Positions 24,637 through 33,619 of a DNA stretch of 64,000 bases are shown piece by piece (the first letter of the stretch is position 1; each line of letters starts with the position of its first letter). Origin of the DNA: Parabacteroides sp. TM07-1AC (GTDB lineage Bacteria; Bacteroidota; Bacteroidia; Bacteroidales; Tannerellaceae); assembly GCF_003480915.1 (NCBI RefSeq), contig NZ_QUKD01000005.1, positions 186,001 through 250,000 on the forward strand, written 5' to 3'. A program made the position numbers and the translations under genes. The notes under the pieces were generated by a model. The model ran no database searches and had not been told where the DNA came from. It saw only the letters and a program-made list of their open reading frames with translations.

Positions 24637-26379
24637 ATGAAAAATATCATTTACATATTAATCGCAAGTTGCTGTTTTTCTGCTTGTGAAATGGAAAAAT
24701 ATCCATTGGATGCTATCTCTCCAAACACATTCTTTAATACAGGAAACGACCTCAGGCTTTACACAAATTCTTTCTATAAAACACTACCTAATGCAGAAGG
24801 TGTATATAATGAAGCGGTAGACAATATTATAAAGATGGACTTAGCCGATGAATTAAGAGGTACACGCATCGTTCCGACCAGCGGTGGAAACTGGGTTTGG
24901 GAAGATTTGAGAAACATTAATTTCTATCTGGAGAACTCTGTTAAATGTAGTGATGAGAAATCGCGGTTACGTTATGATGCTATTGCTTATTTCTTCCGTG
25001 CTTTCTTCTATTTTGATAAAGTAAAGCGTTTTGGAGATGTTCCTTGGTATGATAAAGTCATTAATGATCAGGATACGGAAGCATTGGAAAAAGCCAGGAG
25101 TCCCCGTACGGAAATCATGGAACATATATTGGAAGACATCAACAAAGCTATTGAACATTTACCAACAGAAAAAACAGTGAACGAATTGTCTAAATGGACA
25201 GCATTGGCTTTAAAAGCACGTATATGTCTTCATGAAGGTACTTTCCGCAAATATCATACAGAATTTAACTTGCCGGATGCCGATAAATTCTTAAAAGAGG
25301 CAGTAAATGCTTCTGAAGAATTAATCTCGCAAAGCGGATATAAAATTTATTCTACGGGTAACCCGGATAAAGATTATCTCAATTTCTTTGCATCCCATGA
25401 AGCCATTCCTGCCGAGGTGATACTTGCAAGAGGGTATAGTGATGAATTTCAGGTATATCACAACCTGAATTATTATACAATGACAGCTTCCTACGGACGC
25501 CCGGGACTTGAAAAAAGATTGGTAAACAGCTATCTGATGAGAGATGGAAAACGTTTTACAGATATACCAGGGCATGAAACCATGTTTTTTACCGATGAAA
25601 CTAAAAACAGAGATCCTCGCCTAAGCCAAACCATACGTACACCGGGGTATACTCGTATTGATGAGACAGAAACTCTTGTACAGGAATTCGGCTCTACAGT
25701 AACAGGTTACCAATTGATAAAATTTGTAACAGAGAGAAAGTGGGATACAAATCAGAAGGATATTAACGACATGCCCATTTTCCGTTTTGCAGAAGCACTT
25801 TTAATCTATGCTGAAGCAAAAGCCGAATTAGGGATTCTTACTCAAAATGATCTTGATATCTCCATCAAACCAATCAGAGACCGGGTTGGAATGCCTAATA
25901 TAGATCTGACAAAAGCCAACTCAAATCCGGATCCATACTTGGAAAAGCAATACCCACATGTATCAGGTTCCAATAAAGGTGTCATTCTGGAAATAAGAAG
26001 AGAGAGACGTATAGAACTTGTTATGGAAAGTTTCCGCTGGGATGATATGATGCGCTGGAAAGAAGGGGCTACATTCACAGAACAGTTTAAAGGAATGTAT
26101 TTTCCAAGCATAGGTTCTTTCGATCTGGATGGAGATGGGAATATCGATATACATATTTACAAAGACTCAAAACCATCATTAGATGGTAAATCAATTCAAT
26201 ATCTAAAACTGAATAGTGATATTACGTTGGAAAACGGAGAAAGTGGATGTATTGTTGTTAATCCCCATCTCCAAAAAGTATGGGATGAAAATAAAGACTA
26301 TTTATATCCTATACCAATTCAGGAACGCTTATTAAATACGAATCTGACTCAAAATCCAGGTTGGAACGATGGGTTATAA
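24637..26379 (+). CDS. SusD/RagB-family substrate-binding lipoprotein
   Basis: The 580-residue lipoprotein has a lipobox with Cys at residue 17 (CCFSAC). SusD hallmarks include the N-terminal PLDAISPNTFFNTGNDL, TPR-like helices with ALALKARICLHEG, and the C-terminal IRRERRIELVMESFRWDDMMRWKEG. It should cap the SusC channel on the cell surface and bind the ligand. It is cotranscribed with SusC, and its end overlaps the phosphoesterase open frame. The true start of that gene lies 16 bp downstream. Confidence 0.95.
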   Translation: MKNIIYILIASCCFSACEMEKYPLDAISPNTFFNTGNDLRLYTNSFYKTLPNAEGVYNEAVDNIIKMDLADELRGTRIVPTSGGNWVWEDLRNINFYLENSVKCSDEKSRLRYDAIAYFFRAFFYFDKVKRFGDVPWYDKVINDQDTEALEKARSPRTEIMEHILEDINKAIEHLPTEKTVNELSKWTALALKARICLHEGTFRKYHTEFNLPDADKFLKEAVNASEELISQSGYKIYSTGNPDKDYLNFFASHEAIPAEVILARGYSDEFQVYHNLNYYTMTASYGRPGLEKRLVNSYLMRDGKRFTDIPGHETMFFTDETKNRDPRLSQTIRTPGYTRIDETETLVQEFGSTVTGYQLIKFVTERKWDTNQKDINDMPIFRFAEALLIYAEAKAELGILTQNDLDISIKPIRDRVGMPNIDLTKANSNPDPYLEKQYPHVSGSNKGVILEIRRERRIELVMESFRWDDMMRWKEGATFTEQFKGMYFPSIGSFDLDGDGNIDIHIYKDSKPSLDGKSIQYLKLNSDITLENGESGCIVVNPHLQKVWDENKDYLYPIPIQERLLNTNLTQNPGWNDGL

Positions 26380-26395
26380 TTATTTTCATACAGCC

Positions 26396-28252
26396 ATGAA
26401 GAAATATTTTTTACTAATCACCGGCTTGTTGCTGGGGCTAGCCGTTCATGCTCGAAATGACATAGAACCGAAAGAAGAAAACTCGTTACGTATAATGAGT
26501 TACAATGTACGAAACTGCCGAGGGATGGATGATATTATAAATTACCAAAGAGTTGCCGATATTATCAATCGAGTAAATCCGGATGTGGTAGCTGTACAGG
26601 AACTCGATAGTGTAACGGAGAGGAACCAAGGTGTATTTGCATTAAAAGAGTTGTCAGAAAGGACACTCATGCATTACGTTTATGGTGCTTCCATAGACTA
26701 TCAAGGGGGGAAATATGGTATTGGTATTCTTTCTAAAGAAAAACCTTTAAATTACAAAACAGTAAAACTACCCGGACGTGAAGAAAATCGGTTGCTACTA
26801 ATAACAGAATTTGAAAAATATATTCTTTGTTGCAGCCATTTCTCTTTGACCAAGGAAGATCAAATCTTGTCAGTCCCTATAATCTTTGAAGAATTAAAAG
26901 GTATAACAAAACCATTATTTCTTGCGGGAGATATGAATTCTGTCCAGGGATCACCGACGCAAGTCGCCTTGCAAGAAAAGTTTATACCGTTGAATAATTA
27001 TAAGGTAAACACTATTCCGGTGGTTAATCCAAACAGATGTATTGATTTTATATATGGATATAATAATGGGAACTCATACAGTGTTTTACAGCGTCAAGTA
27101 CTTCAGGAAGAACAAACAGCTTCCGATCATCTGCCTTTATTCGTCGATGTACGTCTAAAAGCAAATGTTATTGACATTTTTCGGACAAAACCATATTTAC
27201 AGAACCCAACAGGAAACGGTATCACCGTTTCCTGGCTGACCCATGTTCCGGTTCACAGTTGGGTCGAATATGGTACAGATCTGAATCTGAGAAACCGGGA
27301 AGAAAACATTGTTGACGGACAGATTATATGCAATAATAAGCATCATAAAATAAGGCTGGCTAATTTACAGCCTGGAAAAACCTACTATTATCGTGTATGT
27401 TCGCAAGAAATCACTTTATATGAAGCTTACAAAAAAGAATTTGGCAATACTGCTTATTCTGATATTTACTCTTTCACTGTTCCTGCAAAAGATACATCTG
27501 ATTTCACGGCAATCATCTTAAATGATCTTCACAAAAACAACCAAGTTTTAGAAATGCTAACAGAACAAGTAAAAGATATAAACTATGACTTCGTTCTATT
27601 TAACGGAGACTGCATTGATGATCCGTATAACGAAGAACAAGCGGTTCGTTTTTTGTCCTATTTAAATGAAAAGGTGGGCGCAGAAAATACTCCGGTCTTT
27701 TATTTACGAGGTAATCACGAAATACGTAATGCCTATTCCATACAACTACGCGAACTATTCGACTATGTGGGAGATAAAACTTATGGAGCCTTCAACTGGG
27801 GAGATACACGTTTCATAATGTTGGACTGCGGTGAAGATAAACCTGACACAACATGGGTATATTATAATCTGAATAATTTTGATAAGTTACGCTCTGAACA
27901 AATCAATTTCCTAAAAAACGAACTAAAAGGAAAAGAGTTCAAGAAAGCCTCAAAAAAAGTTCTGATCCATCATATACCATTATATGGAATGCCCGAAAAA
28001 GCCTATCTTCCTTGTCGGGAGTTATGGGGAAATCTTCTTTCAAATGCATCTTTTGATATATGTATCAATGCACATATACATCGCTTTGCATATTACCCTA
28101 AAAATAGTAAGGAGAATAATTTCCCGGTAATTATCGGTGGAGGAAACAAACCGGAAAATGCAACAATCATGATCCTGGCTAAAAAAGGGAAAGAAATGCT
28201 TCTTACTGTTTTAGATACTAAAGGACAAATAATTAAAAAAATCAATCTATAA
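26396..28252 (+). CDS. Two-domain phosphoesterase (EEP nuclease/phosphatase fold plus calcineurin-like domain)
   Basis: After a signal peptide (residues 1-18), residues about 30-265 form an endonuclease/exonuclease/phosphatase domain: MSYNVRN, VVAVQELDS, AGDMNS and the SDH motif in TASDHLPLF. Residues about 268-365 are a fibronectin-like module as in purple acid phosphatases (PYLQNPTGNGITVSWLTH). Residues about 370-600 form a metallophosphoesterase: NDLHKN, NGDCIDD, RGNHE, HHIP and NAHIHRF. Two different hydrolytic folds in one exported chain could cleave a diester and then the monoester. Candidate substrates are nucleic acid, glycerophosphodiesters or phosphorylated glycans. The start ATG at 26396 was chosen because it directly opens the signal peptide. 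Confidence 0.88.
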   Translation: MKKYFLLITGLLLGLAVHARNDIEPKEENSLRIMSYNVRNCRGMDDIINYQRVADIINRVNPDVVAVQELDSVTERNQGVFALKELSERTLMHYVYGASIDYQGGKYGIGILSKEKPLNYKTVKLPGREENRLLLITEFEKYILCCSHFSLTKEDQILSVPIIFEELKGITKPLFLAGDMNSVQGSPTQVALQEKFIPLNNYKVNTIPVVNPNRCIDFIYGYNNGNSYSVLQRQVLQEEQTASDHLPLFVDVRLKANVIDIFRTKPYLQNPTGNGITVSWLTHVPVHSWVEYGTDLNLRNREENIVDGQIICNNKHHKIRLANLQPGKTYYYRVCSQEITLYEAYKKEFGNTAYSDIYSFTVPAKDTSDFTAIILNDLHKNNQVLEMLTEQVKDINYDFVLFNGDCIDDPYNEEQAVRFLSYLNEKVGAENTPVFYLRGNHEIRNAYSIQLRELFDYVGDKTYGAFNWGDTRFIMLDCGEDKPDTTWVYYNLNNFDKLRSEQINFLKNELKGKEFKKASKKVLIHHIPLYGMPEKAYLPCRELWGNLLSNASFDICINAHIHRFAYYPKNSKENNFPVIIGGGNKPENATIMILAKKGKEMLLTVLDTKGQIIKKINL

Positions 28253-28377
28253 AATATCTCAAATACAAAGCAACATAATAAAAACTGACTCCAAAGATAC
28301 TTAAAAAAGGTCGAGACTAGCAATCATACAACAGCACTGGTCTTTTTAGTTACTTATTTAGTAAAGAATGTAAGCTC

Positions 28378-28468
28378 GGTCTATAACCAATATCTTTACA
28401 ATATCACTTCAATTTTTTCCATTTTTTTGTACCTTTACGGTTTCATACTGTAAAGGTACATTTTTCAT
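28378..28468 (+). repeat. 91-bp direct repeat, copy 2 (porin promoter)
   Basis: It matches 19679-19769 at 85 of 91 positions. CAATATC at 28388 and 28399 with a weaker unit at 28410 gives an 11-bp phased array. TACCTTTA (28430-28437), a near -7 box, lies 14 bp beyond it. The inverted repeat GTACCTTTAC (28429-28438) with GTAAAGGTAC (28450-28459) overlaps this box and could be an operator or leader hairpin. The repeat ends within the start codon of the porin. The 125 bp before it (28253-28377) hold nothing recognisable. Confidence 0.8.
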
Positions 28469-29597
28469 GAAACATATAGCAACCTTATTTCTGATTCTAC
28501 TTATAACTTTACCTGTTTTCGCAACGCCCGACTCCTCTCCTATCAACTGGAAGCTATCCGGACGTTTATTTCTAGATGGCGGTGCCTATATTCATTCGCC
28601 TGAAGCATTGCACGCAGGTGCACATATTTCGGATGTACGACTAGCGGCAAAAGTCCGTATCTATTCCTGCTGGTATACCAAGATCGATGTCGGTTTTGCT
28701 AACAATAAGGTCACCTTGAAAGATGCGTTTACCGAATACGGGAAAGACGGAAACTACTTTCGTGCCGGCTATATGCTCGGTTATTACAGCATAGACCAAT
28801 CGACCAGCACGAACGATCTTATCTTCAACACAGCCTCCAACGTATCTGAAACGTTCTACCCGGACCGCCGGATCGGTGTATCCTATACGCGTTCCCTCCC
28901 TTCATATTATTTATCCGCAGGCGCATTCTGCGGCGACGGACTCAGCTTCACCGAAACAACCAAACCCGGTTACAACTTCTCAGGGCGTATCGTATGGCGG
29001 CCGATCAATTCGTCCGGACAATTATTTCATATCGGAACCGGTGCCTTATTCAAAGTACCGGACGAAGATACGGAAACACAGGCTCAACAAATCCGGTTAA
29101 AAAGTAAAGGTGTCACCTATATCCCTTCCCCGCGGACGTTAGAGCTGACTGTCGGAGAGGCGAGAAACCAGGTCCAGTCTAACGTGGAATGCCTGTTCTT
29201 CCGCCATAAATGGCTGCTTCAGACCGAGTTTTTATATACGAATATCCACCGTAAGAACCATAAGCCCTCCTATTCCGCTCATGGCGGCTATATTATGGGA
29301 GGTTTCCTGCTGAAAGGCACAAAGTACGCTTACGACACCCTCGATGCCGTACCGGTCATGCCGGAAGAGCCCCACTCGATCCTGCTCGCCTGCCGCTATA
29401 ATTACACCAATCTGAATGACTTCAGCAGCAACATGACAGGAGGAAGCCAGCACGACCTGTCGATCGGCATCAATTACTATTTCAACAAGTATATTTCCTC
29501 CCGCCTGAATTACGCACATCTCTGGATGGATAAATACTCGGCATTAGGAAAATGCGAAATTAACATGATGCAACTGCGGCTACAGGTCCGGTTCTGA
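28467..29597 (+). CDS. Phosphate-selective porin O/P-like outer-membrane protein
   Basis: The 376-residue protein has a signal peptide (residues 1-19) and a beta-strand-rich barrel ending in QLRLQVRF. Family-like segments are WKLSGRLFLDGG, HISDVRLAAKVRIYSCWYTKIDVGFANNKVTLKDAF, FRAGYMLGYYSIDQ and YPDRRIGVSYTRSLPSYYLSAGAFCGDG. These match the OprP/OprO layout, in which the same blocks line a phosphate-selective channel. Its base composition is GC-richer than that of the SusCD cassette before it. Its promoter is the second copy of the 91-bp repeat. It probably admits phosphate released outside the cell. Confidence 0.78.
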   Translation: MKHIATLFLILLITLPVFATPDSSPINWKLSGRLFLDGGAYIHSPEALHAGAHISDVRLAAKVRIYSCWYTKIDVGFANNKVTLKDAFTEYGKDGNYFRAGYMLGYYSIDQSTSTNDLIFNTASNVSETFYPDRRIGVSYTRSLPSYYLSAGAFCGDGLSFTETTKPGYNFSGRIVWRPINSSGQLFHIGTGALFKVPDEDTETQAQQIRLKSKGVTYIPSPRTLELTVGEARNQVQSNVECLFFRHKWLLQTEFLYTNIHRKNHKPSYSAHGGYIMGGFLLKGTKYAYDTLDAVPVMPEEPHSILLACRYNYTNLNDFSSNMTGGSQHDLSIGINYYFNKYISSRLNYAHLWMDKYSALGKCEINMMQLRLQVRF

Positions 29598-29649
29598 TTG
29601 ATTACTTCCTCCTATTGCAAGGCAAATACGTCTTTTACATCGCAATCCT

Positions 29650-30010
29650 ACATAAAGTTTTAGAAAAGTATCTGCCATCTGTCACCAGCCTTTGTAATAA
29701 TCAGACATCCAGCAGATAAAGGCGTTGCAGATACTTTTTTTATCTGCAACAGAGTCTGTCATCTGTCACAGTAACCCTAACAAACTATCTGTTAAAAGGC
29801 AGACAACTACGTGTTAAGTCCCGACAAACTAACACAAAAGTCCCGACCTGCTAAAACCACCCTGTACAGGGTAGCCGACCAGGGTGTAGAGGCTGCCCGC
29901 GCAGGGTGTACAGGGTAATCCGGCAGGGTGTAGAGGGTAGCAACAAAAAGTAAAGACTTAACAGATAGTTCCTCCTGAATTAACACATAATTCTTTCCTT
30001 ATTACGATTA
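29650..30010 (-). repeat. ~360-bp structured intergenic element, copy A
   Basis: The reverse complement of this stretch aligns along its whole length with 54157-54520. It contains TGACAGATGACAG-type units, AACTATCTGTTAA and CTACGTGTTAAGTCC motifs, and a GC-rich core (29858-29940) of four units with exact 22-bp period (GTA or its equivalent at 29871, 29893, 29915, 29937). No open frame is convincing. It occupies most of the 528-bp gap between the porin and GH20 genes; the flanks hold nothing else. Confidence 0.8.
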
Positions 30011-30125
30011 AAAGGTATAAGGATTATCTCCGAAAGATCAACTAAAAAAGGGTATGTTATCGTTTGCTTTAAGCGAACAATAACACACCCCTTACTTTAT
30101 AAAATATAAACCGTTCTTCGACGGC

Positions 30126-32090
30126 TTACTTGCAATAATTCAGCACTTCCACATTCTTAATCGTACTCTTGAAATCACCGGTTTTCTCTAATGGGAAGAC
30201 CAGTGTCCGTACATAACTCATAGAGTCTTTTCCGCCATTAAAGAAACGTTTCTGAATATTCAGTTCTTCTTTCAGGTCTCCGTTAATATACAAACGTGTT
30301 GTTTTTTCATCACCGCTGATTGCTACGGATGCTTCCTCTTCGGGATAGAACTGATAATTGAATGTATTCAGATAACCGTCACGGGCAAAACCTAATTTAC
30401 CGCTGACTGGATCGGACAAATAAAATACGGCATCGGGAGAACGGAATAGTTCTGTTCCGGGTTCTTCTTTAACGGACTGGACATCAAATGAAACTGTATA
30501 ATGATAACCGATCTCTTTCAGCCCCGTCTTTGTATTCGGTTTTAAAACATCCTGGTTGTAGACAGCACGAGGCTTGCTTCCCATACGTCCGGCAATATTT
30601 ACACCAGGACCTTCACCCAATACGGTACGCATCGTATTGAAGGTCTCGTAAGGAACCTTACAGTCTTTGCCCGTCCACATCTTAACAGCCAATGTCTGCA
30701 TCGCCGGGAATACACGGTAGTGAATATCTTTCGTACTGATTCCGTTGCCTGCATGGTCATTCCACACGGCAAACATTCCACCTTTGATCTGTTTATGTTT
30801 CTCAGGGAAAACCTCTTTACCGATATGTGCCGGTGTCCAGTCTTTATATAATTTCTCCGTATTCAGATAATCGTAATAATAACCGGCAGCCGGAACGATA
30901 TACAAATAACCGTCGGGAACACTGACCAGGTCATATCCCTGTTTGATCATCTCCTTCGGATCTGCATAGCCGTTGTACCAGGCATTCATCAACACGTTTT
31001 CAGACTTAACGGGAGTATCGCCGTTTGCATGGGTCAAAGCTCCCCAGACACAAGCCTGCTTGCCGAAGCCTTCTACAAAACGGATATAATGATCGGTAAA
31101 TTCACGGAATTTCTCTACTACATCTTTCTTTTTATTCGAATATTCATCGGTACCGATATGGACCCTTTTACCTCTGAACACCGGATTTCGTCCTTCCAGA
31201 TATTCACGGAACAGGCTATCGACAAACTGGTAGGTTTCCGGTTTGAACAAATCCAGGTGATCCATGCCATATTCTTCGCTACCGATCTCCGGACGATACT
31301 GCGTCAGTGCCAATGAATGGGCGGGAACATCTATTTCCGGAATGATCTCGACTCCGAGGCTATCCGCCATCAACTGAAAATCAATAAATTCTTTCTTTGT
31401 ATAATAACCGTCACGGGCTGTCAGTCCAGGGAAAAATTCACTTTCCAGGCGGAATGCGGCATAGGTTTTATTCCAGTCATGTTCGAAATACTGTTTAAAT
31501 GCATTGTCGTTCAGATGGATCTGAAAAGTATTCATCTTATAATAAGCCATCATCTTTACATAATCGCGCAGAAAATCCATCGGAATGAATTTTCGCCCGC
31601 AATCCATCATAAAGCCACGGATCGCATAGTCGGGATAATCGCGCATCGAACCTTTCGGCAATGCCTGATCACTGTTTTGTTCGGTCATTTGCAGGAGTGT
31701 ACGGGTCGCCCAGTATAAACCTTTTGCTTTAGGAGCAGATACGTTTACACGGTCTGCAATCCGGACAGCATATCCTTCTTCACCCAATTGCCGGTCGCCG
31801 GACAAAGAAAAAACAAAATCACCGGCAGAAGCTCTGCCCTGTACAACAGTCAGTTTACGCCCGAACATCGTCTCATAATCTTCTGCAAACTGATTGGCAA
31901 CACGGGCTACAGCCGAATCTTTCCCTTGCCAAACGATACGGGAAGTTGCCGAGGGTGTAAACATTCCCTGAGCACCTCTCCATTCCTGTAATTCCGGTAT
32001 CACGAACGGTTTCTCATTATTGGCAGCAAAACTTTTCCCTAAAAAGAGAGTACATACTGCAAAAAGCATCAAATAGCGTCTTATCTTCAT
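30126..32090 (-). CDS. GH20 beta-N-acetylhexosaminidase (654 residues)
   Basis: After a signal peptide (residues 1-22) there is a GH20b-like N-terminal domain and the catalytic barrel: YAIRGFMMDCGRKFIPMDFLRDYVKMM, HLNDN, PEIDVPAHS, and the Asp-Glu catalytic pair in HIGTDEY. In this family the Asp polarises the substrate acetamido group and the Glu is acid/base. The C-terminal 120 residues look like a beta-sandwich that may bind glycan. It should release terminal GlcNAc or GalNAc in the periplasm. It is transcribed alone, divergently from tcdA. It is only distantly like the second GH20 at 47.8 kb. Confidence 0.92.
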   Translation of the reverse strand: MKIRRYLMLFAVCTLFLGKSFAANNEKPFVIPELQEWRGAQGMFTPSATSRIVWQGKDSAVARVANQFAEDYETMFGRKLTVVQGRASAGDFVFSLSGDRQLGEEGYAVRIADRVNVSAPKAKGLYWATRTLLQMTEQNSDQALPKGSMRDYPDYAIRGFMMDCGRKFIPMDFLRDYVKMMAYYKMNTFQIHLNDNAFKQYFEHDWNKTYAAFRLESEFFPGLTARDGYYTKKEFIDFQLMADSLGVEIIPEIDVPAHSLALTQYRPEIGSEEYGMDHLDLFKPETYQFVDSLFREYLEGRNPVFRGKRVHIGTDEYSNKKKDVVEKFREFTDHYIRFVEGFGKQACVWGALTHANGDTPVKSENVLMNAWYNGYADPKEMIKQGYDLVSVPDGYLYIVPAAGYYYDYLNTEKLYKDWTPAHIGKEVFPEKHKQIKGGMFAVWNDHAGNGISTKDIHYRVFPAMQTLAVKMWTGKDCKVPYETFNTMRTVLGEGPGVNIAGRMGSKPRAVYNQDVLKPNTKTGLKEIGYHYTVSFDVQSVKEEPGTELFRSPDAVFYLSDPVSGKLGFARDGYLNTFNYQFYPEEEASVAISGDEKTTRLYINGDLKEELNIQKRFFNGGKDSMSYVRTLVFPLEKTGDFKSTIKNVEVLNYCK

Positions 32091-32203
32091 CGTATTTTAA
32101 ATTTAAGCGCACAATATTACTGCTTTTTAATCATCCGGACAAGCCTAAAATAAAGGAATAGTTAAAAGATGACTAATAAAAAGGCGGTTTCTGATTGATT
32201 TAT

Positions 32204-32211
32204 TACTTTTG
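32204..32211 (+). promoter_or_regulatory. -7 box for tcdA
   Basis: TACTTTTG matches TAnnTTTG, 17 bp before the ATG at 32229. It shows that an upstream in-frame GTG at 32211 lies inside the promoter and cannot be the start. Confidence 0.5.
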
Positions 32212-32228
32212 TGCTCAAAAACATATTA

Positions 32229-32942
32229 ATGAGTTACAATTGGAACACACGGACGGAACTTTTACTCGGTGCCGAACGGATGGAGTACTTATCACATTGC
32301 CATGTGCTGGTTGTAGGATTGGGAGGTGTCGGAGCGTATGCAGCCGAGCAGATCTGCCGGGCCGGAATCGGACATATGACCATTGTCGATGCGGATACGG
32401 TAAATGAAAGCAATATCAACCGGCAATTGCCTGCTTTGCATTCTACATTGGGGATGCAGAAAGCTGAAGTCGTCGGCCGACGTCTGCTCGATATCAATCC
32501 CAGGTTAAAGCTGACAATACTCAATGAATTCCTGCGCGACGAACGGACGGATGAAGTTCTTTCTTCCCAAAAATACGATTTCATCGTGGATGCCATCGAT
32601 TCGCTCAGTCCGAAAGTATACCTGTTGGCTTATGCCTACAAACATGATATTCCAATTGTATCCTCTATGGGAGCCGGTGCCAAGCTCGATCCGTCGCAGG
32701 TGAAGATAGCCGATATTTCCAAGAGCTACAACTGCACATTGGCAAGGGCGGTACGCAAACGTCTTCACCATTTGGGTGTGAACAAAGGCATTCCGGTCGT
32801 CTTCTCTACCGAGTTCGCCGATCCGGATGCAATCGTAGAGGTGGAAAACGAACAATGCAAGCGGACAACCACCGGAACGGTCGCGTATATGCCCGCCATT
32901 TTCGGTTGTTATCTGGCTTCCTATGTAATAAGAAATATCTAA
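32229..32942 (+). CDS. tcdA: tRNA threonylcarbamoyladenosine dehydratase
   Basis: TcdA (CsdL/YgdL) is an E1-like enzyme that cyclises t6A at position 37 of tRNAs using ATP. The protein has the nucleotide-binding motif [34 protein letters not shown] with the adenylation Arg, and a downstream [10 protein letters not shown] segment. The ATG at 32229 was chosen ([14 protein letters not shown]). The 237-residue length is typical. It is separated by 1 bp from the ABC ATPase gene, which suggests cotranscription without a functional link. Confidence 0.92.
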   Translation: MSYNWNTRTELLLGAERMEYLSHCHVLVVGLGGVGAYAAEQICRAGIGHMTIVDADTVNESNINRQLPALHSTLGMQKAEVVGRRLLDINPRLKLTILNEFLRDERTDEVLSSQKYDFIVDAIDSLSPKVYLLAYAYKHDIPIVSSMGAGAKLDPSQVKIADISKSYNCTLARAVRKRLHHLGVNKGIPVVFSTEFADPDAIVEVENEQCKRTTTGTVAYMPAIFGCYLASYVIRNI

Positions 32943-32943
32943 T

Positions 32944-33597
32944 ATGATACAGACACAAGGCATTACCAAAAGTTTCGGGAATTTACAGGTGCTGAAAGGC
33001 ATTGACCTGACCATTAATAAGAGTGAGGTTGTAGCGATTGTCGGTCCCAGCGGAGCGGGAAAAACAACGCTGCTTCAGATTATCGGTACACTGGATGCAC
33101 CGGATAACGGACAATTGTTCATCAACGGGACCGAAACCGGCAAGTTATCTGAAAAAGAACTGGCTTCTTTCCGCAATAAGAATATCGGTTTTGTTTTTCA
33201 GTTCCATCAGCTATTACCGGAGTTCACGGCTCTGGAAAATGTCATGATCCCTGCTCTGATTGCACATGAAAAGGCTTCCGATGCAGAAAGAAGGGCGAAA
33301 GAGATTCTTGATTTCATGAAACTATCAGACCGCATGACTCACAAGCCGGCAGAATTATCCGGAGGAGAAAAACAGCGGGTTGCCGTAGCACGTGCGCTGA
33401 TCAATAACCCGTCAGTGATCCTGGCAGACGAACCTTCCGGTAGTTTGGATACCAAAAATAAAGAAGAATTACACAGCCTTTTCTTTGAGTTACGTGACCA
33501 GATGCATCAGACATTCGTCATTGTAACTCACGACGAACAACTGGCGGCAAACACAGACCGCGTGATACATATCAAAGACGGGGTCGTTTTACAATAA
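32944..33597 (+). CDS. ABC transporter ATPase, LolD/MacB type
   Basis: The 217-residue ATPase has Walker [10 protein letters not shown], signature [15 protein letters not shown], Walker [10 protein letters not shown] and the switch His in VTHDEQ. Sequence and length fit the LolD/MacB group, whose partners have FtsX-like permease domains and work in lipoprotein release or efflux. No permease gene is adjacent, so the partner is elsewhere, as is common for lolD in Bacteroidota. Confidence 0.88.
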   Translation: MIQTQGITKSFGNLQVLKGIDLTINKSEVVAIVGPSGAGKTTLLQIIGTLDAPDNGQLFINGTETGKLSEKELASFRNKNIGFVFQFHQLLPEFTALENVMIPALIAHEKASDAERRAKEILDFMKLSDRMTHKPAELSGGEKQRVAVARALINNPSVILADEPSGSLDTKNKEELHSLFFELRDQMHQTFVIVTHDEQLAANTDRVIHIKDGVVLQ

Positions 33598-33619
33598 AAA
33601 GAAAGAGTATAAATCAGTT

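Noticed and set aside
19679..28468. Reading the 91-bp repeat pair as insertion-sequence target duplication
   Set aside because: Transposon target duplications are usually only a few bases long, and no transposase lies between the copies.
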